This document shows positions 9,930 to 20,640 of a stretch of DNA of 64,000 nucleotides, in pieces. Origin of the DNA: Epiperipatus broadwayi (taxonomy: Eukaryota > Onychophora > Udeonychophora > Euonychophora > Peripatidae); NCBI GenBank assembly GCA_028023455.1, contig JAQFVV010000027.1, positions 5,765,845 to 5,829,844 of the forward strand, given 5' to 3'. The notes beneath the pieces were generated by a model. That model had not been told where the DNA came from. It was given only the letters and a program-made list of their open reading frames with translations, and did no database searches. Both the position numbers and the translations under genes were made by a program. Numbering within the stretch: the stretch's first letter is position 1; every line of letters begins with the position of its first letter.

Positions 9930-12051
9930 AAGCAATGGATCTGAAGTACGATCCATGCTTCACTGTTTCTTATAAATTTAGTTAGCATTGTAGGACTGAA
10001 CTAAGTTTATAGCCCAATATCAGCAGGGTTTTGCATTAAAGCTAAAATTAATTATGTTATTAAAGTTGTATTTACAGTTAAATTTCGTGTTAAATAAATC
10101 CCAGTCAAAGATTAAATTTCTGTTAATAAAAATTGCTTGTAAAACCTATTGGGCAAACATATATATACGTCAAGCGTATATATATATGAGTTAATGCAAA
10201 ATTCTGCTGAAATAAAATGCTTATTTACTATAAAAAAATAAGAATATATTTTTTTGTAAAATCTTGTTAAAATATTTAGTATGATTTATTTTGAGATAAG
10301 CCTGCCAAACATTTTCTAAAAGAATGTATGTTTTAATTAATTAGTCCATTCAAGGCTAATTAAAGATGGACTTCTCTTTCCTTCTTTTTTAATTAATAAA
10401 AATTCAAACTTTAAAGAAATAAATTTGGAGTTTTAAGTAAAAGCTTATTTTTAGAGAGTGTTACCTTGAAACAAAAGAGTGTGGGTGGGCTTATCAAGAT
10501 CTAAGATCATACAAACAATAGAAGGTAGCTGAGAAAAAAAGTTATAAAAGGGAGAGAACAAAAGAGGAGAGTCATATCAGATTTTGCTATTGCAAGGTTG
10601 ATTCAAGATTTTGCTATTGCAAGGCATTCAGATTTTGCTATTGCAAGTTTCATTCAGATCTGCTATTGCAAGATGCATTCAGATTTCTCTTAGGAGAACT
10701 CTGTCAGATTTTGTTTGTGATTTTATTCCAAAAAGTCTACAATTATCGTCTACAAATCATGAAGAAGTTTGAACCTGCTCAAGCTAAAAATCATATAAGT
10801 TTGATGGATTCTACTATGCTCGGCTAGGCAAATAAATAGCTTTGCCTATCGCCAAGGTTCCTAAATACCATCAATATGCCTTAATATCCACTCCATAGTC
10901 ATCTGAACTATGTGCTGTGTCTGTAGGACTTTTCGTAAAAGCATGCTACTTATTTCCACCTTCCTTGTCCGGACAAATAGCTATCGATGGACGGATCAAG
11001 CTACGCTCGTCGATGGAACATGGCCAAGGAACAAGGACGGTAATCATTATCTCTCCTCATGAACTATTTATTATGCTACCCTTTTTGTCCATACTTTTTA
11101 TAATTGCTTCCTTGAATATTTATGAAATGTGTGCTTAATGATATTTATAATGTAACTATTTTTATTAGACTAGTTAGATATATGTATACGTGATCATCTA
11201 TCTAGATATTTAACCCCTTTTCCTTCGCTATTCTTCATTACTCCCATGTGTAAATATTTTAATTCTATTGCGGTTACGTTTATTAGTTAATTGTTCATAT
11301 AAAAATCCCTTTCCAGTTTTATTCATACTTGTAAAATTTAGTACGAGTAAGTTTTTTTTTGTTTGCCAACTTGATCTCCTCGATAACGCTTCTTTTGTCC
11401 GCCATTAGCTTCTTACATATGTCAGATTTAGCGATATACATCTTAAATGATTTTAAACTCTGTTTTAGTGCAAAGCAATTAGAAACTGCTTTGTGAAAGA
11501 TTTTTATTATTGCACTTTATTGAGCAGATTCGAGTTGACAATGTTTAATAAAACTGGGAAGGAAAGATTTAGACCGCAAGCATATTAATCGGGTTTTCAT
11601 TGTCTCATTAGTTATTCATTAATTTAGGGGAATAGCGGAGGCCATTATATCATTAGTCATATTATTAAAGTCATTAATTAAACATATGATTTAACTATAA
11701 AAAGCTTGAGTTTCTTAATTGTATATTAAATGCTTTATTTTTACTTTTCAATGATCCAGGCACGCAAAACACAAATATTTCTTAGTATTTTTACACACAT
11801 TTAACTAACTATTTAGCTCCGTAGGTGTTCCCGTCCATGTCTCCCGCTGATGCTAAGCTTTGTGGCCTGGTTGAGGAATATCTATGCATGTCTCAGATAG
11901 TGTTGTTGGTTTGTGGGTTAGTCTTGAGAATAGACGAAGAGGGAGGGTCATAGTATTCTTGATTTAATATCTCGCGTATGAGTGGCCCCGAGGTACCTTC
12001 GCCTAGTATTCGAACTGGGTTAAGCCAACATACATCATCTGACCGTAACAT
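9928..12051. mobile_element. LTR-like element E2, copy 1 (probably a solo LTR)
   Basis: A 2.1-kb non-coding unit, homologous along its length to 43744-45879. In both copies the common sequence starts with TGAAGCAATGGATCTGAAGT and ends with ACATCATCTGAC(C/T)GT(A/C)ACA, so it is bounded by TG...CA as retroviral-type LTRs are. A TATA-like TTATAAAAGG lies at 10542. About 35-130 bp downstream come several direct repeats of a TTTTGCTATTGCAAG unit, and an AATAAA lies near 10831. No gag or pol frame is seen. The 5-bp flanks are ATTAC and TTTAC, similar but not identical. It could instead be another non-autonomous element with TG/CA ends; orientation is taken from the TATA-like box only. Confidence 0.55.
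10575..10695 (+). repeat. Short tandem repeats inside E2
   Basis: Four to five copies of a 24-30-bp unit centred on CAGATTTTGCTATTGCAAG. They lie just downstream of a TATA-like box, where a transcript start would be expected. The equivalent place in copy 2 (44395-44540) has a related but more degenerate CAGATTTCTCTT-type array. Confidence 0.65.
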
Positions 12052-12959
12052 TTACCTTTAGTCCTACTTTCATCTGATAATTCCTGCAACATTTCCTGCA
12101 GATCTGAAGCATTATTTGCAAAAACAACTACATCATCTGCGAAATATAAATGACTTAAATAATCACCATTTACTTTCACTCCTTTAGTTTCCCATTTTAA
12201 TCCACAAAATACTTCATGCAACACTGCTGTAAAAAGTTTTGAAGATATGGAGTCACCTTGTCTTACACCTTTCTCAATGTTGATTTTTTCAGTATCATTA
12301 TGTAATCTAATTGTTGCTGTTGCATTTTTATAAATATTCTTTAAAATATGACAATATCCTGGATCTATACCTTGATGATCTAATGCTTTAATCACTGAAA
12401 AAATGTTTATAGAATCAAATGCCTTTTCATAATCTACAAATTCTAAGCATAATGGCAACTCATATTCATTTGTCCTTTCTATAACTTCTCTCAATACCTG
12501 GATATGATCTACTGTACTAAAACCACTTTTAAATCTGGCTTGTTCTCTTGGTTGGTGGAAATCCAATGTTCTCTGTAGACGAGTAATAATTATCTTGGTA
12601 AAAATTTTATATAAAACTGATAAAAGGCTGATAGGTCTGTATTTTCTAATATCTTCTTTATCACCTTTTTTAAATATTAATATTATTACTGCATTCTTCC
12701 AATCATCCGGTACTTCTTTATCATTTAGACATTTGGTATATAACTTTGCTAAAATTTTTTCTATTTCTTCACCTGCTTCTTTTAATATATCAATTATAAT
12801 TCCATCATTACCTGGAGCCTTTCCTTTCTTCATACATTTAATTGCACGTCTCACTTCTTCATTTAAAATTCTGGGCAATTTGGAAGATGTAATAGATATA
12901 GGAGGTACTTGTTCTTTATTACTATATAATTCTTGATAAAAATCTTCTACCAATTTCAT
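12052..12959 (-). pseudogene. RTE LINE reverse transcriptase, 5' portion
   Basis: Minus-strand RT from its N-terminal finger to motif C. It starts near MKLVEDFYQELYS and includes EVRRAIKCMKKGKAPGNDGI (finger region), VPDDWKNAVIILIFKKGD, YRPISLLSVLYKIF, FVDYEKAFDS (motif A aspartate), RQGDSISSKLF and YFADDVVVFA (catalytic DD). It is cut off by the LTR-like element after DESRTKGKC; the residues that follow, to the stop at 12003, belong to that element. It is joined to the upstream linker by a single-base frameshift (KKER/RDDIM). The frame is otherwise open for about 300 codons, so the insertion is fairly young. Confidence 0.9.
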
Positions 12960-12963
12960 GATG

Positions 12964-13305
12964 TCATCTCTCTTTTTTTCTTATTGCAGATATAAATTTC
13001 CTACCAATACCAAAATGTTGTTTTACATTCTTAAGACTTTTATTTTCTTCTACTGCTTTCCTCGCTAGTTCACAGTTATACTTTCTTATATCATTTTCAA
13101 CTCTTTTCCGCACCATTTTACAAAATTCGAGATATTCAATTCTTTTTAATGCATCATTTTTGTATATCTTCATATTCCTTCTTTTCTTCATAAATTCTCT
13201 AGTCTCAATAGAAATTTTATTGGTCAATTGCTGCTTCTTTCTACCAACTATCTTTGTTGCAGTTTTCAAAAATGTATCAGTTATTTTCATATTAATTTCA
13301 TTCAA
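12964..13305 (-). pseudogene. RTE LINE, linker between endonuclease and RT
   Basis: A lysine-rich helical segment of about 113 codons that connects the endonuclease and RT domains in RTE proteins. It has charged stretches such as FMKKRRNMKIYKNDALKR and ends in FISAIRKKER. It lies in a different frame from both neighbours, separated from each by one apparent single-base indel (near 13335 and near 12965). Together the three frames make one broken polyprotein. Confidence 0.8.
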
Positions 13306-13318
13306 ATCTGAATCATGT

Positions 13319-14299
13319 TCAAAATCTACTAATATTTTGAAACCGATTTGTAAGTTCTAATTTAAATTCATTAGAATGTTTCTGAAGATTAGGAATATCA
13401 ACTGTAAATATTGTTTTTCTTAATAATTTTTGTCTCTCTAGTTTTACATTAACACATATCTTACACCTTACTAATCGATGATCACTTCCTGTGTTAAATT
13501 TATTAAGAACATTACAATCTTGAAATATGTATTTCCTGTTAGTCAAAATATAATCCAATTCTGCTGTACCTTCATTTGGATGCTTCCATGTCCATTTCCT
13601 TTTAACATTTTTCTCAAAAAAAGAATTCATAATGTAAAGTTTTTCTTTTTCTGCAAACTCCACAAGTCTATGTCCTCTCTCATTTCTATTACCATAACCA
13701 AAATTACCCACAGCACTTTCATCTTTCATTTTTTTACCAATTCTAGCATTAAAGTCTCCCATAACAATTTTAAAATGGTGTTTACTCTGATCAAAAGCCT
13801 TTTGTACATCCATATAAAAATCTTCTACTACTTCATCACTATGAGAACTTGTTGGGGCATAAACATGAATTATCTGCATTTGGTATCTGCTATTAAGTTG
13901 TATAACTAATCTTGCCACTCTGTCCAATACACCATCAATCTCCACAATATTGTTCTTCCACTTTTTATTTATAATGAATCCTACTCCACTTGTATTTCCA
14001 ATATTTGTGCCTTTATAATAGAGTATATGTCCACTTTTTAAATCAATTGTCTCTTCACCTTTTCTTCTAACCTCACAAAGTCCAATAATGTCCCATTTAA
14101 TATAAGAGAGTTCTTTTAATTCTTGCAATCTTCCTTCACTTGAAAGTGATCTGCAGTTGTAAGTACCTAAATAAAAAGTCATCATCAAATGGCAGCCTGG
14201 GTCCGCAATCAGGGGATTCTTAGCACCCTCCGCCTTCGGCCACCAACCGCTGCCTTGGTTGGTGACTTTACAGCCTCCTGGGAATAAGGGCCATAACAT
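13319..14299 (-). pseudogene. RTE LINE apurinic-like endonuclease
   Basis: The N-terminal endonuclease/exonuclease/phosphatase domain of the RTE polyprotein, open for 326 codons. Visible motifs in order are YNCRSLSSEGRLQEL (first strand), IIGLCEVRR (metal-binding Glu), IHVYAPTS, VMGDFNARIG (Asp/Asn active site), ELDYILTNR and TGSDHRLVRCKI (catalytic SDH). It would nick target DNA to prime reverse transcription. The Met near 14181 (MMTFYLGTYNC) is closer to the usual domain start than the upstream one. All catalytic residues that I can recognise are present; inactivation comes from downstream frameshifts and the element inserted in the RT. Confidence 0.88.
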
Positions 14300-14309
14300 T
14301 TATTACAGT

Positions 14310-16445
14310 AAAATATATTTATTTAAATTTAACAAATTGAAATGGTATTTACACAACTCTAACCTAACTATTCCCTTTAAAGTTTGCTATGAAAATGTAT
14401 AATACCATTTTTTTTATCAGTATTTATTAAGGTTCCATTGTTATTATCATCCCATACATTTTTCTTTTCAATTATCTAGCACTAAGATAAAACACAACTC
14501 TAGATACGCCTATATTAGGCCGACAGTGTGGAGTTGACCGTCTAACAACATTAACTGCGTCTCCAAAGTCAATAGGACAAAGCATTGGGTGTACCATTAA
14601 AAAATTTCATGTCATGCAATCTATAATTACATTTATTCTAGCATTATTAGTACCTATGATAGGCGAGGAAATCGATACAAGATATATTATAATTCAAAAT
14701 TGCTTATAAGTTAAATAGTAGTACCTAGCAGATAAACTTTAAAATAAGTATGCCTTAAAAATGCCCTTGAATATTCAATAAGACATTTAAACATAGAAAT
14801 ATAAATAGGCAAGATAGGTAATAAATGATTTATAACTGAACACCCATTATCTATGTCCAGGTAGTACTGATAAACTACTAAGTTCAATCTCTCATGGAGG
14901 GGCTAAACATATACATTAATGAGAAAAATATCTACACCAATTGCCAATCAACTGATGACTTCCAGCAGTGTCTTAATAATGAAATGGATGAGGCATAAAT
15001 ATAATAACTAGTAATAGTAATGATATATAATAATCACTTGCACATACTGTCATCCCAGTAATGAACATTCATTTAGTTGATATAAATCAGTCACAAGACA
15101 TAATAGCAAGGCAAAATACATATAATTTATAAGATATTTATATTCCACAAAGTGACTCTCAGACACTTTGCATCTCCACTTATATCAGATTGAAGGCTGT
15201 TTTATCTGTACAGCAATTTTGAAATATATTAAATTCTGACTCAACTCTTAATAACTATGAGAATAAAATATTTACCTGGATATATTTTTCTTCTAAAATG
15301 ATAAAACTTTTACTTATAAAATTTTCCTTACTGCTATTTCTGTAGCAAATACTGTTATAAATATCCCTATAATATATATATAAACAAACTATTCAGCCAC
15401 TTTTCTAATCTCCTATCACCTTGCATATTCAAATACCCAATTTTAACAATATGTTCTTTTCTAATTACTTTTTTATAAATACTTTTGACTCTTTCTTTTC
15501 CATTACATTTATAAATAACTCGCTTAACCATTAATTTTACAGACCCATTCTCTCTCCACATCTACACTTATAACTAAATCAGCTACCCTTGTGTTTATTT
15601 CTTACATCTCATCCAAAAATCAAATCCAAAAAGACATTCAGTTTTTGTGCTAAAGCCTTTTTTTTTCTTACCCATTAAACTCAAGTGAAAGGATTAATAA
15701 TTCTTTCCCTAATGGGAATTAATCCATTTTAATGAGGAATCCTTTGTTTTTCTTCTGGCTGGAAAATATGCCAGTCCTTCTTTTATAAAATTTATGAGAA
15801 ACTCATATATAAAAGTTCAACTTGGGGAATTCTTTTAATATCCTCGTGGATGCAATTAAATCAATAAATAATGTTAACAAAGCCAATAATAGATTATAAA
15901 CAGCAAACTTAATTCCATTATAAGTTTCTTTGCATTATGTATTAGATATTTGAACATTAAAGAATTTGAAATACTTTTCCAGTTGAGTGACAAGATGAGT
16001 CAACAATCAATAAGTAAATTAGTCTTTAAATACTTAATTAACTGTAATAATATATCTTTTATGGACAGTGGTCAGAATATAATACATATTGAGAAAGTTT
16101 TTGTATATATTTTAAGATCAGATTTCAATATCTTTTCTTTTTTTTTTTTGAAATTATTGTCAAGCATTTTAAAGATGTTACATTTTATATTATTCTTGAA
16201 CTTAGTTGAAACTAATAAACAATTCTAGTAATAATTTGGTTATTTGTTATATCAGTTTCAAAACTTTAAAAATGATAAATACCAGATTTAAAAAAGGATA
16301 GCCCAAATTTGAATTAACTTATACATTTAAAAATAAGGCAAGATTCATACTAATCTTGGTTTTATTAACTTCCTGTGGTTTCTATCTCCCAGCATTTTAC
16401 TCTTTTCTCAATAGTGTGACAGTGGCATTCTTTTTGTGAATATCA
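14310..16445. other. AT-rich intergenic stretch
   Basis: No gene is supported. A 64-codon minus-strand frame at 15367-15561 contains HIVKIGYLNMQGDRRLEKW, which faintly recalls the start of a LINE endonuclease domain, but nothing continues it. The rest is low-complexity AT DNA. Confidence 0.35.
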
Positions 16446-16452
16446 TCTAATG

Positions 16453-16817
16453 CAGGGTTTCCCAACCTTTTTGCACTTAAGAGCACATTCTATAATACCA
16501 GCCAGGTGGCGGGCACCATTTATTTTTTCAATGTAAATTTATAGTTGGATATTGTTAATAATACACAAAATGTACAAAAAAAATATTTATTTCCAAAATA
16601 AAATTTTAACATATAATTAACGTTTATATTTTTTATGCTGTAAAAGTATAGTATGACCTACAATTTGATTACAATATAATACAATAATTTATAAGAAATT
16701 TTAAAAATTAAATTTATTTGTATCAGATAATTTTTTATCATGTTTGGATAGCGGCGGGCACACGTAAAATGGTCTGCAGGCGCCATGGTGCCCACGGGCA
16801 TAGGGTTGGGGACCCTG
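16453..16817. mobile_element. hAT-type MITE (365 bp), copy 1
   Basis: The ends are inverted (CAGGGTTTCCCAACC... and ...GGTTGGGGACCCTG) and the element is flanked by a perfect 8-bp target duplication, ATCTAATG (16445-16452 and 16818-16825). CAGGG(G)TCCCCAACC ends with 8-bp duplications are typical of hAT superfamily elements of the Tip100/Zaphod type. The interior has GCACTTAAGAGCACATTC on one side and GCGCCATGGTGCCC on the other, with an AT-rich middle and no ORF. It is non-autonomous. Three more copies lie at 53-61 kb. Confidence 0.92.
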
Positions 16818-17504
16818 ATCTAATGCATGATTCAGCATACCCTGATGAAATAGCAATACTCAGATAACTTCTGACTCTTTACTCCTCCTTTTATCTTCTT
16901 TTAAGGACACTATTTTTTTTTAAAATTTTAAGACACAAAGATTATTCAAGTCAAAACCCACTTATCTTTTTATTCACTACTTATATATGTCTGTGTGTGC
17001 GTGTTTTATCTGCATTGATATCATGATGTTTTAGCATCCAAGATGATTTGAGGCCTTGGAAGTGGTATATTTAAACACTAATGTAAAATGTACCCTTTTT
17101 CTAATTAGTTCATCCTTGACTTTCTAATTAAAGAAACTTCTAACACATGATTGTCTAGACAGTTATAATTATTTTTAATAAATATTATTTAAGTTTAAAA
17201 TAAAATTTATTTATTTCAAAACACATTTTAAATTTAAAATACTTTTTATTAAATATTCATTACTGTTATTGTTATTTAAGAGTTATTTTTTTAATATTGT
17301 TATAATTACTTAATGCTTTTAATAAAATATTAACTTTTAAAATCAATTAATCTTTTTATTAATATGTTTTAAACTCATATTCTTTTATATATATATATTT
17401 AAATAGCACACACACACACATGCATTCCAGAATAGTAAGTTATTTTCAAATATAATAATCCAGTAAAACAAAATTACACTAATTAATGAATTTATGCATT
17501 TGAT

Positions 17505-17900
17505 ATATGGAATAAGCTAAAATAAAATTTTCAAGTTTACAAGTTTTTAAAAAGTAAAAATTAAATAATAATAACACAGCAAATGCTACTAATAAAACAT
17601 GGGGGAGGGGATCAAAACATATGAAAGGTAGGATATTCAGTCAAATGTAACACTTTCTTATATATATATATTTAATCTATACGTGCAATATAATATATAT
17701 CGAATGCAAAATGTATATTAAAAATCAAATTCAATTTTAATAATCTGAACACCCTTAGTTTAAATAAAATCATCTTTAGTTGAATTCAACTAGGGTTAAA
17801 TGAACAGATCTAAACAATGAAAGTAAAAATTATTGGTTTATTATTTAAATGACAACCAATAATAAATGGTATTAATAGCTAACCAATAATAATCGTAATC
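17505..17900 (+). repeat. Diverged paralogue of 54516-54915
   Basis: A direct-orientation match to part of segmental copies A and B. Shared blocks are ATATGGAATAAGCTAAAAT, AGTAGGATATTCA (here AGGTAGGATATTCA), GCAAAATGTA, GTTGAATTCAACTAG and AAAAATTATTGGTTTATTAT. It ends where an RTE tail begins. It shows that this part of the duplicated segment is itself an older dispersed repeat. Confidence 0.65.
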
Positions 17901-18455
17901 AACAAACATTATCAATCCACTGCAGGATGAAGTTCTCTCCAAGTTCAATCCATCTCCGATCTTTAGCTTCTCTTCTCCACATCACCCCTGCACACTTTCT
18001 TATTTCATCCATCCATCTCACATGTGGTCTCTTTCTAGGTCTTTTACAATCTCTTGGAATCCAGTTTAAAATTTCAATTGTCCATCTATTATCATCTCTT
18101 CTAACAATATGCCCAGCCCAACTCCACTTTAGTCTTTTAATTTTTTCATTGAGGTCAGTAACACCTGTTTGTTCTCTTACCCATACATTGCGTTTTTGAT
18201 CCCTTCTTGTTACTCTCAACATGCATCTCTCCATACTTATTTGAGTGGTCTGAAGTCTCTGTATTGCTCTTCTATTAAGTGTCCAAGTCTCAGATCCATA
18301 AGTAAGCATTGGCAAAACACATTTATTAAAAACCTTCCTTTTCAAACACAGAGGCATATTTCTTTTTAGTATCAAGTTATTTCTACCAAAAGCACTCCAA
18401 ACAAGTTTAATTCTATGATTAATTTTATCCATTATATTTCCATCTGTATTAAAAT
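17899..18455 (-). pseudogene. RTE LINE, 5'-truncated 3' end
   Basis: The minus-strand frame of 177 codons covers only the C-terminal part of the RTE protein, from MDKINHRIKLVWSAFGRNN through GSETWTLNRRAIQRLQT to RWMDEIRKCAGVMWRREA and ILQWIDN. It is very similar to the equivalent part at 8.6-9.2 kb. A 5' truncation like this is the usual outcome of LINE insertion. The frame is intact over its length, so insertion was relatively recent. Confidence 0.9.
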
Positions 18456-19020
18456 GTTACAATTAGATATATAAAAAAATGATATGGTCAACAATATCAT
18501 TCTATATTGTAAAATATGTAATAATTACAAGTTTCTAACAAAGAAATATAAATATTAAAATAATGAGAATTGTGATTCATAAGAATTCATAGATATTTTA
18601 TTTATACGTGGTTTTTATTAAAATGAAAATACATATTAAATTTTAAGCTTGATTAAAGTTCTGACCTTTAGAGAATTAACCCAATGACCATTTAAAGATG
18701 GTCAATCTTGTAAACATTATAAATGGATTTAACATTTTTGTAATTCTCACACACACGGTTACAGAAACAGTTCTTGTTTTAATAATTTTAAAATTCCTCA
18801 CATGGTGCAACTGACTGCCGGATATATTTGTTAGAATTCTGTTTCTAAAAAGTAAATATTGTCTGCTAAGTTTTTCTATTTGCGTTACAAGATGCCAAAA
18901 ATTAAGAACGAATGCTATAACTATTCCTGTTGTTTTAATTAATAGCAAGAACAGTATTTACATATGGGGAACTTCATTGTATATATAATGTTAATCTATT
19001 ATTAAAAAGCGCTGTGGGTT
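18456..19020. other. AT-rich stretch upstream of the HMGB-like gene
   Basis: No gene is supported. If the HMGB-like gene is transcribed, its distal promoter would lie here, but I see no element that I can name beyond TATA-like AT tracts. Confidence 0.3.
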
Positions 19021-19025
19021 TTTTG

Positions 19026-19131
19026 TAATTATTAAAGAGGAAGTCAACCTCCGATAATGCGCGGAGATTTACAATATTCAAGAAATTGCGCATTATCGGA
19101 TATTGACTTCTTCTTTAATAATTATATATCA
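19026..19131. promoter_or_regulatory. Imperfect palindrome upstream of the HMGB-like gene
   Basis: AATTATTAAAGAGGAAGTCAA followed by CTCCGATAATGCGC pairs with GCGCATTATCGGA, ATTGACTTC and TTCTTTAATAATT, giving arms of about 40 bp around a 25-bp centre. A related palindrome (GAAGTCGAACTCCGATAATGC) lies at about 57345-57425 inside the pogo-like element. It may be a small MITE, or a dyad used as a promoter element; it ends about 135 bp before the ATG. Confidence 0.55.
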
Positions 19132-19266
19132 TATTAATAACTTCGCACGTAAAGTAATTCGAAAATTTTTCATTCTATTTTTTAAAGGTTTCATACAATA
19201 GTATTTTCAGACATTTAAAGACAAGAAAGAAAACCTAAATAAGGCGACGCGGTGAATTTTGAAAAA

Positions 19267-20049
19267 ATGGCCCAATTTCCGTCATATAACAGAAATGAAA
19301 ATGGTTTTCTTTTTTTTTCAAAGTTATGTCGTGAAGAAATTTCTAGAGCGAATTCTTATTCTTACTGCGATCCAAACACATTAGCGTGGAACAGCTATTT
19401 AAAATGGATATATACTCCAACTTCAGAAAAACAATTATGGCAGAAAATGGTTGATTTCAAGATAAATAAATCAGAACAAAATCTCTCATCACCCAAGCCA
19501 CATCAAACTGCCTATAATTGGTTTTGCTATGATGAAAGAAAAAAAATGAAAAAAGACCCAAGATATAATAATAATAATGAGAAAATAAACAAAGAAATAA
19601 GTACAAGATGGAAAAATGCTTTTCCGATGACAAAAAATAAATACAAGCAAAAAGCAATGACAGATAAAGCCAGATATGAAAAAGAAAAAAGGAAAGTGGC
19701 TTTTCCATCAGATTCAATATCTCCTAAAATGGGGGGTGAAATACATCACAAAGTGAACAATGAAAATGGTGATATTTATAATTCCAACTGTAGGAACCAA
19801 AGCTCTTTAGGCATAATATTTCCAAAAAAAGCTTGCTCACAAGAATCACTTTCAGAAAGTGCTTTGGTAGAAAATGACCTATTAAAAGATTATGACTTTT
19901 CTGAAGAACAAAATACCAATGAAGATGAAGATGATGAAAAGGATGAAAATGATGTAGATGAAGAGGATGAAAGGATGAAGATGAAGAGGATTCTGATTAA
20001 AACGAAGAGGATTCTGGGGAAGAAAAGTCAGACATATTTGAAGAAATGA
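19267..20049 (+). CDS. HMGB-like protein with two HMG boxes
   Basis: The frame opens with GTG at 19252; the first ATG, at 19267 (MAQFPSYNRN), is the likelier start and gives about 260 codons. Counted from that Met, residues about 10-68 form a degenerate HMG box (GFLFFSKLCREEI..., compare the SYAFFVQTCREE of HMGB box A). Residues about 75-145 form a clearer one (TAYNWFCYDERKKMKKDP, then STRWKNAFPMTKNKYKQKA and KARYEKEKRK). After a linker comes an acidic run (NEDEDDEKDENDVDEEDE). Box A, box B and acidic tail is the order in HMGB chromatin proteins, which bend DNA in the nucleus. The frame then shifts: the last 27 or so residues are basic, while the +1 frame would continue the acidic tail. An AATAAA lies at about 20101. 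It could be an intronless gene or a decaying retrocopy. Confidence 0.72.
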   Translation: MAQFPSYNRNENGFLFFSKLCREEISRANSYSYCDPNTLAWNSYLKWIYTPTSEKQLWQKMVDFKINKSEQNLSSPKPHQTAYNWFCYDERKKMKKDPRYNNNNEKINKEISTRWKNAFPMTKNKYKQKAMTDKARYEKEKRKVAFPSDSISPKMGGEIHHKVNNENGDIYNSNCRNQSSLGIIFPKKACSQESLSESALVENDLLKDYDFSEEQNTNEDEDDEKDENDVDEEDERMKMKRILIKTKRILGKKSQTYLKK

Positions 20050-20108
20050 GTGATTTCAACCAGTGAATCAGAATGCCCTAGCAAAAAGGTGCGATTTTGT
20101 AAATAAAT
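19985..20108 (+). pseudogene. Displaced ancestral C-terminus of the HMGB-like gene
   Basis: Downstream of the apparent 1-base shift near 19975-19980, another frame still reads DEDEEDSD and EEDSGEEKSDIFEE. After further breaks come CPSKKVRFCK and a stop, followed by AATAAATATT. The duplicated copy at 20.5 kb keeps the same end (EEDSGKEKSDTFVE...VPSKKVRFCK) in one open frame, so this was the original protein end. Confidence 0.6.
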
Positions 20109-20254
20109 ATTAAAAATATTCTGAAACTCAGAAATTTGTATCAACTTTTGAACGATTGGTTTGTTTAAACATTATTAAAACATTAATCTCACTTCTCTTT
20201 GAAAACCAAAAATAAATAAAAATCATATTTGCAAAAAACTTATTTGTTTTTATT

Positions 20255-20640
20255 TCCAAAAAATCACTTTCAGAAATTGCTTCAATAAAAAATGAGCTTT
20301 TAAAAGATTATTTCTCTGAGAGTATAACTCATGCTCATGCTTAAACAGTCCTGACTTTTCTGAACAGAATACCAATGAAGATAATGAAGAGGATAAAAAT
20401 GATGAAGAGGATTCTGGGAAAGAAAAGTCAGACACCTTTGTAGAAACAAATGATGACTCATCTAGTGAACCAGGGGTTCCTAGCAAAAAGGTGCGATTTT
20501 GTAAATAAATATTAAAAATATTCCTCAGAAATTTTTATCAACTTTTGAACGATTGGTTTGTTTAAACATTAATCTCACTGCTCATTGAAAACCAAAAATA
20601 AATACAAATTACATTTACAAAAAACTTATTTGTCTTAATA
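20255..20640 (+). pseudogene. Tandem duplicate of the HMGB-like 3' end
   Basis: A second copy, about 390-400 bp downstream, of the linker, acidic tail and 3' untranslated region of the preceding gene. Shared blocks are TCCAAAAAA, TCACTTTCAGAAA, ACCAATGAAGAT, GGATTCTGGG(A/G)AAGAAAAG, CTAGCAAAAAGGTGCG and GAACGATTGGTTTGTTTAA. It has no HMG box and a stop after ...AHA in its linker. Its last exon-like stretch is open to VRFCK-stop and is followed by AATAAA. It could be a relic of a partial tandem duplication or an alternative last exon. Confidence 0.65.

Noticed and set aside
15367-15561. Start of another LINE endonuclease
   Set aside because: Only a KIGYLNMQG-like word recalls the domain; none of the later catalytic motifs follow.
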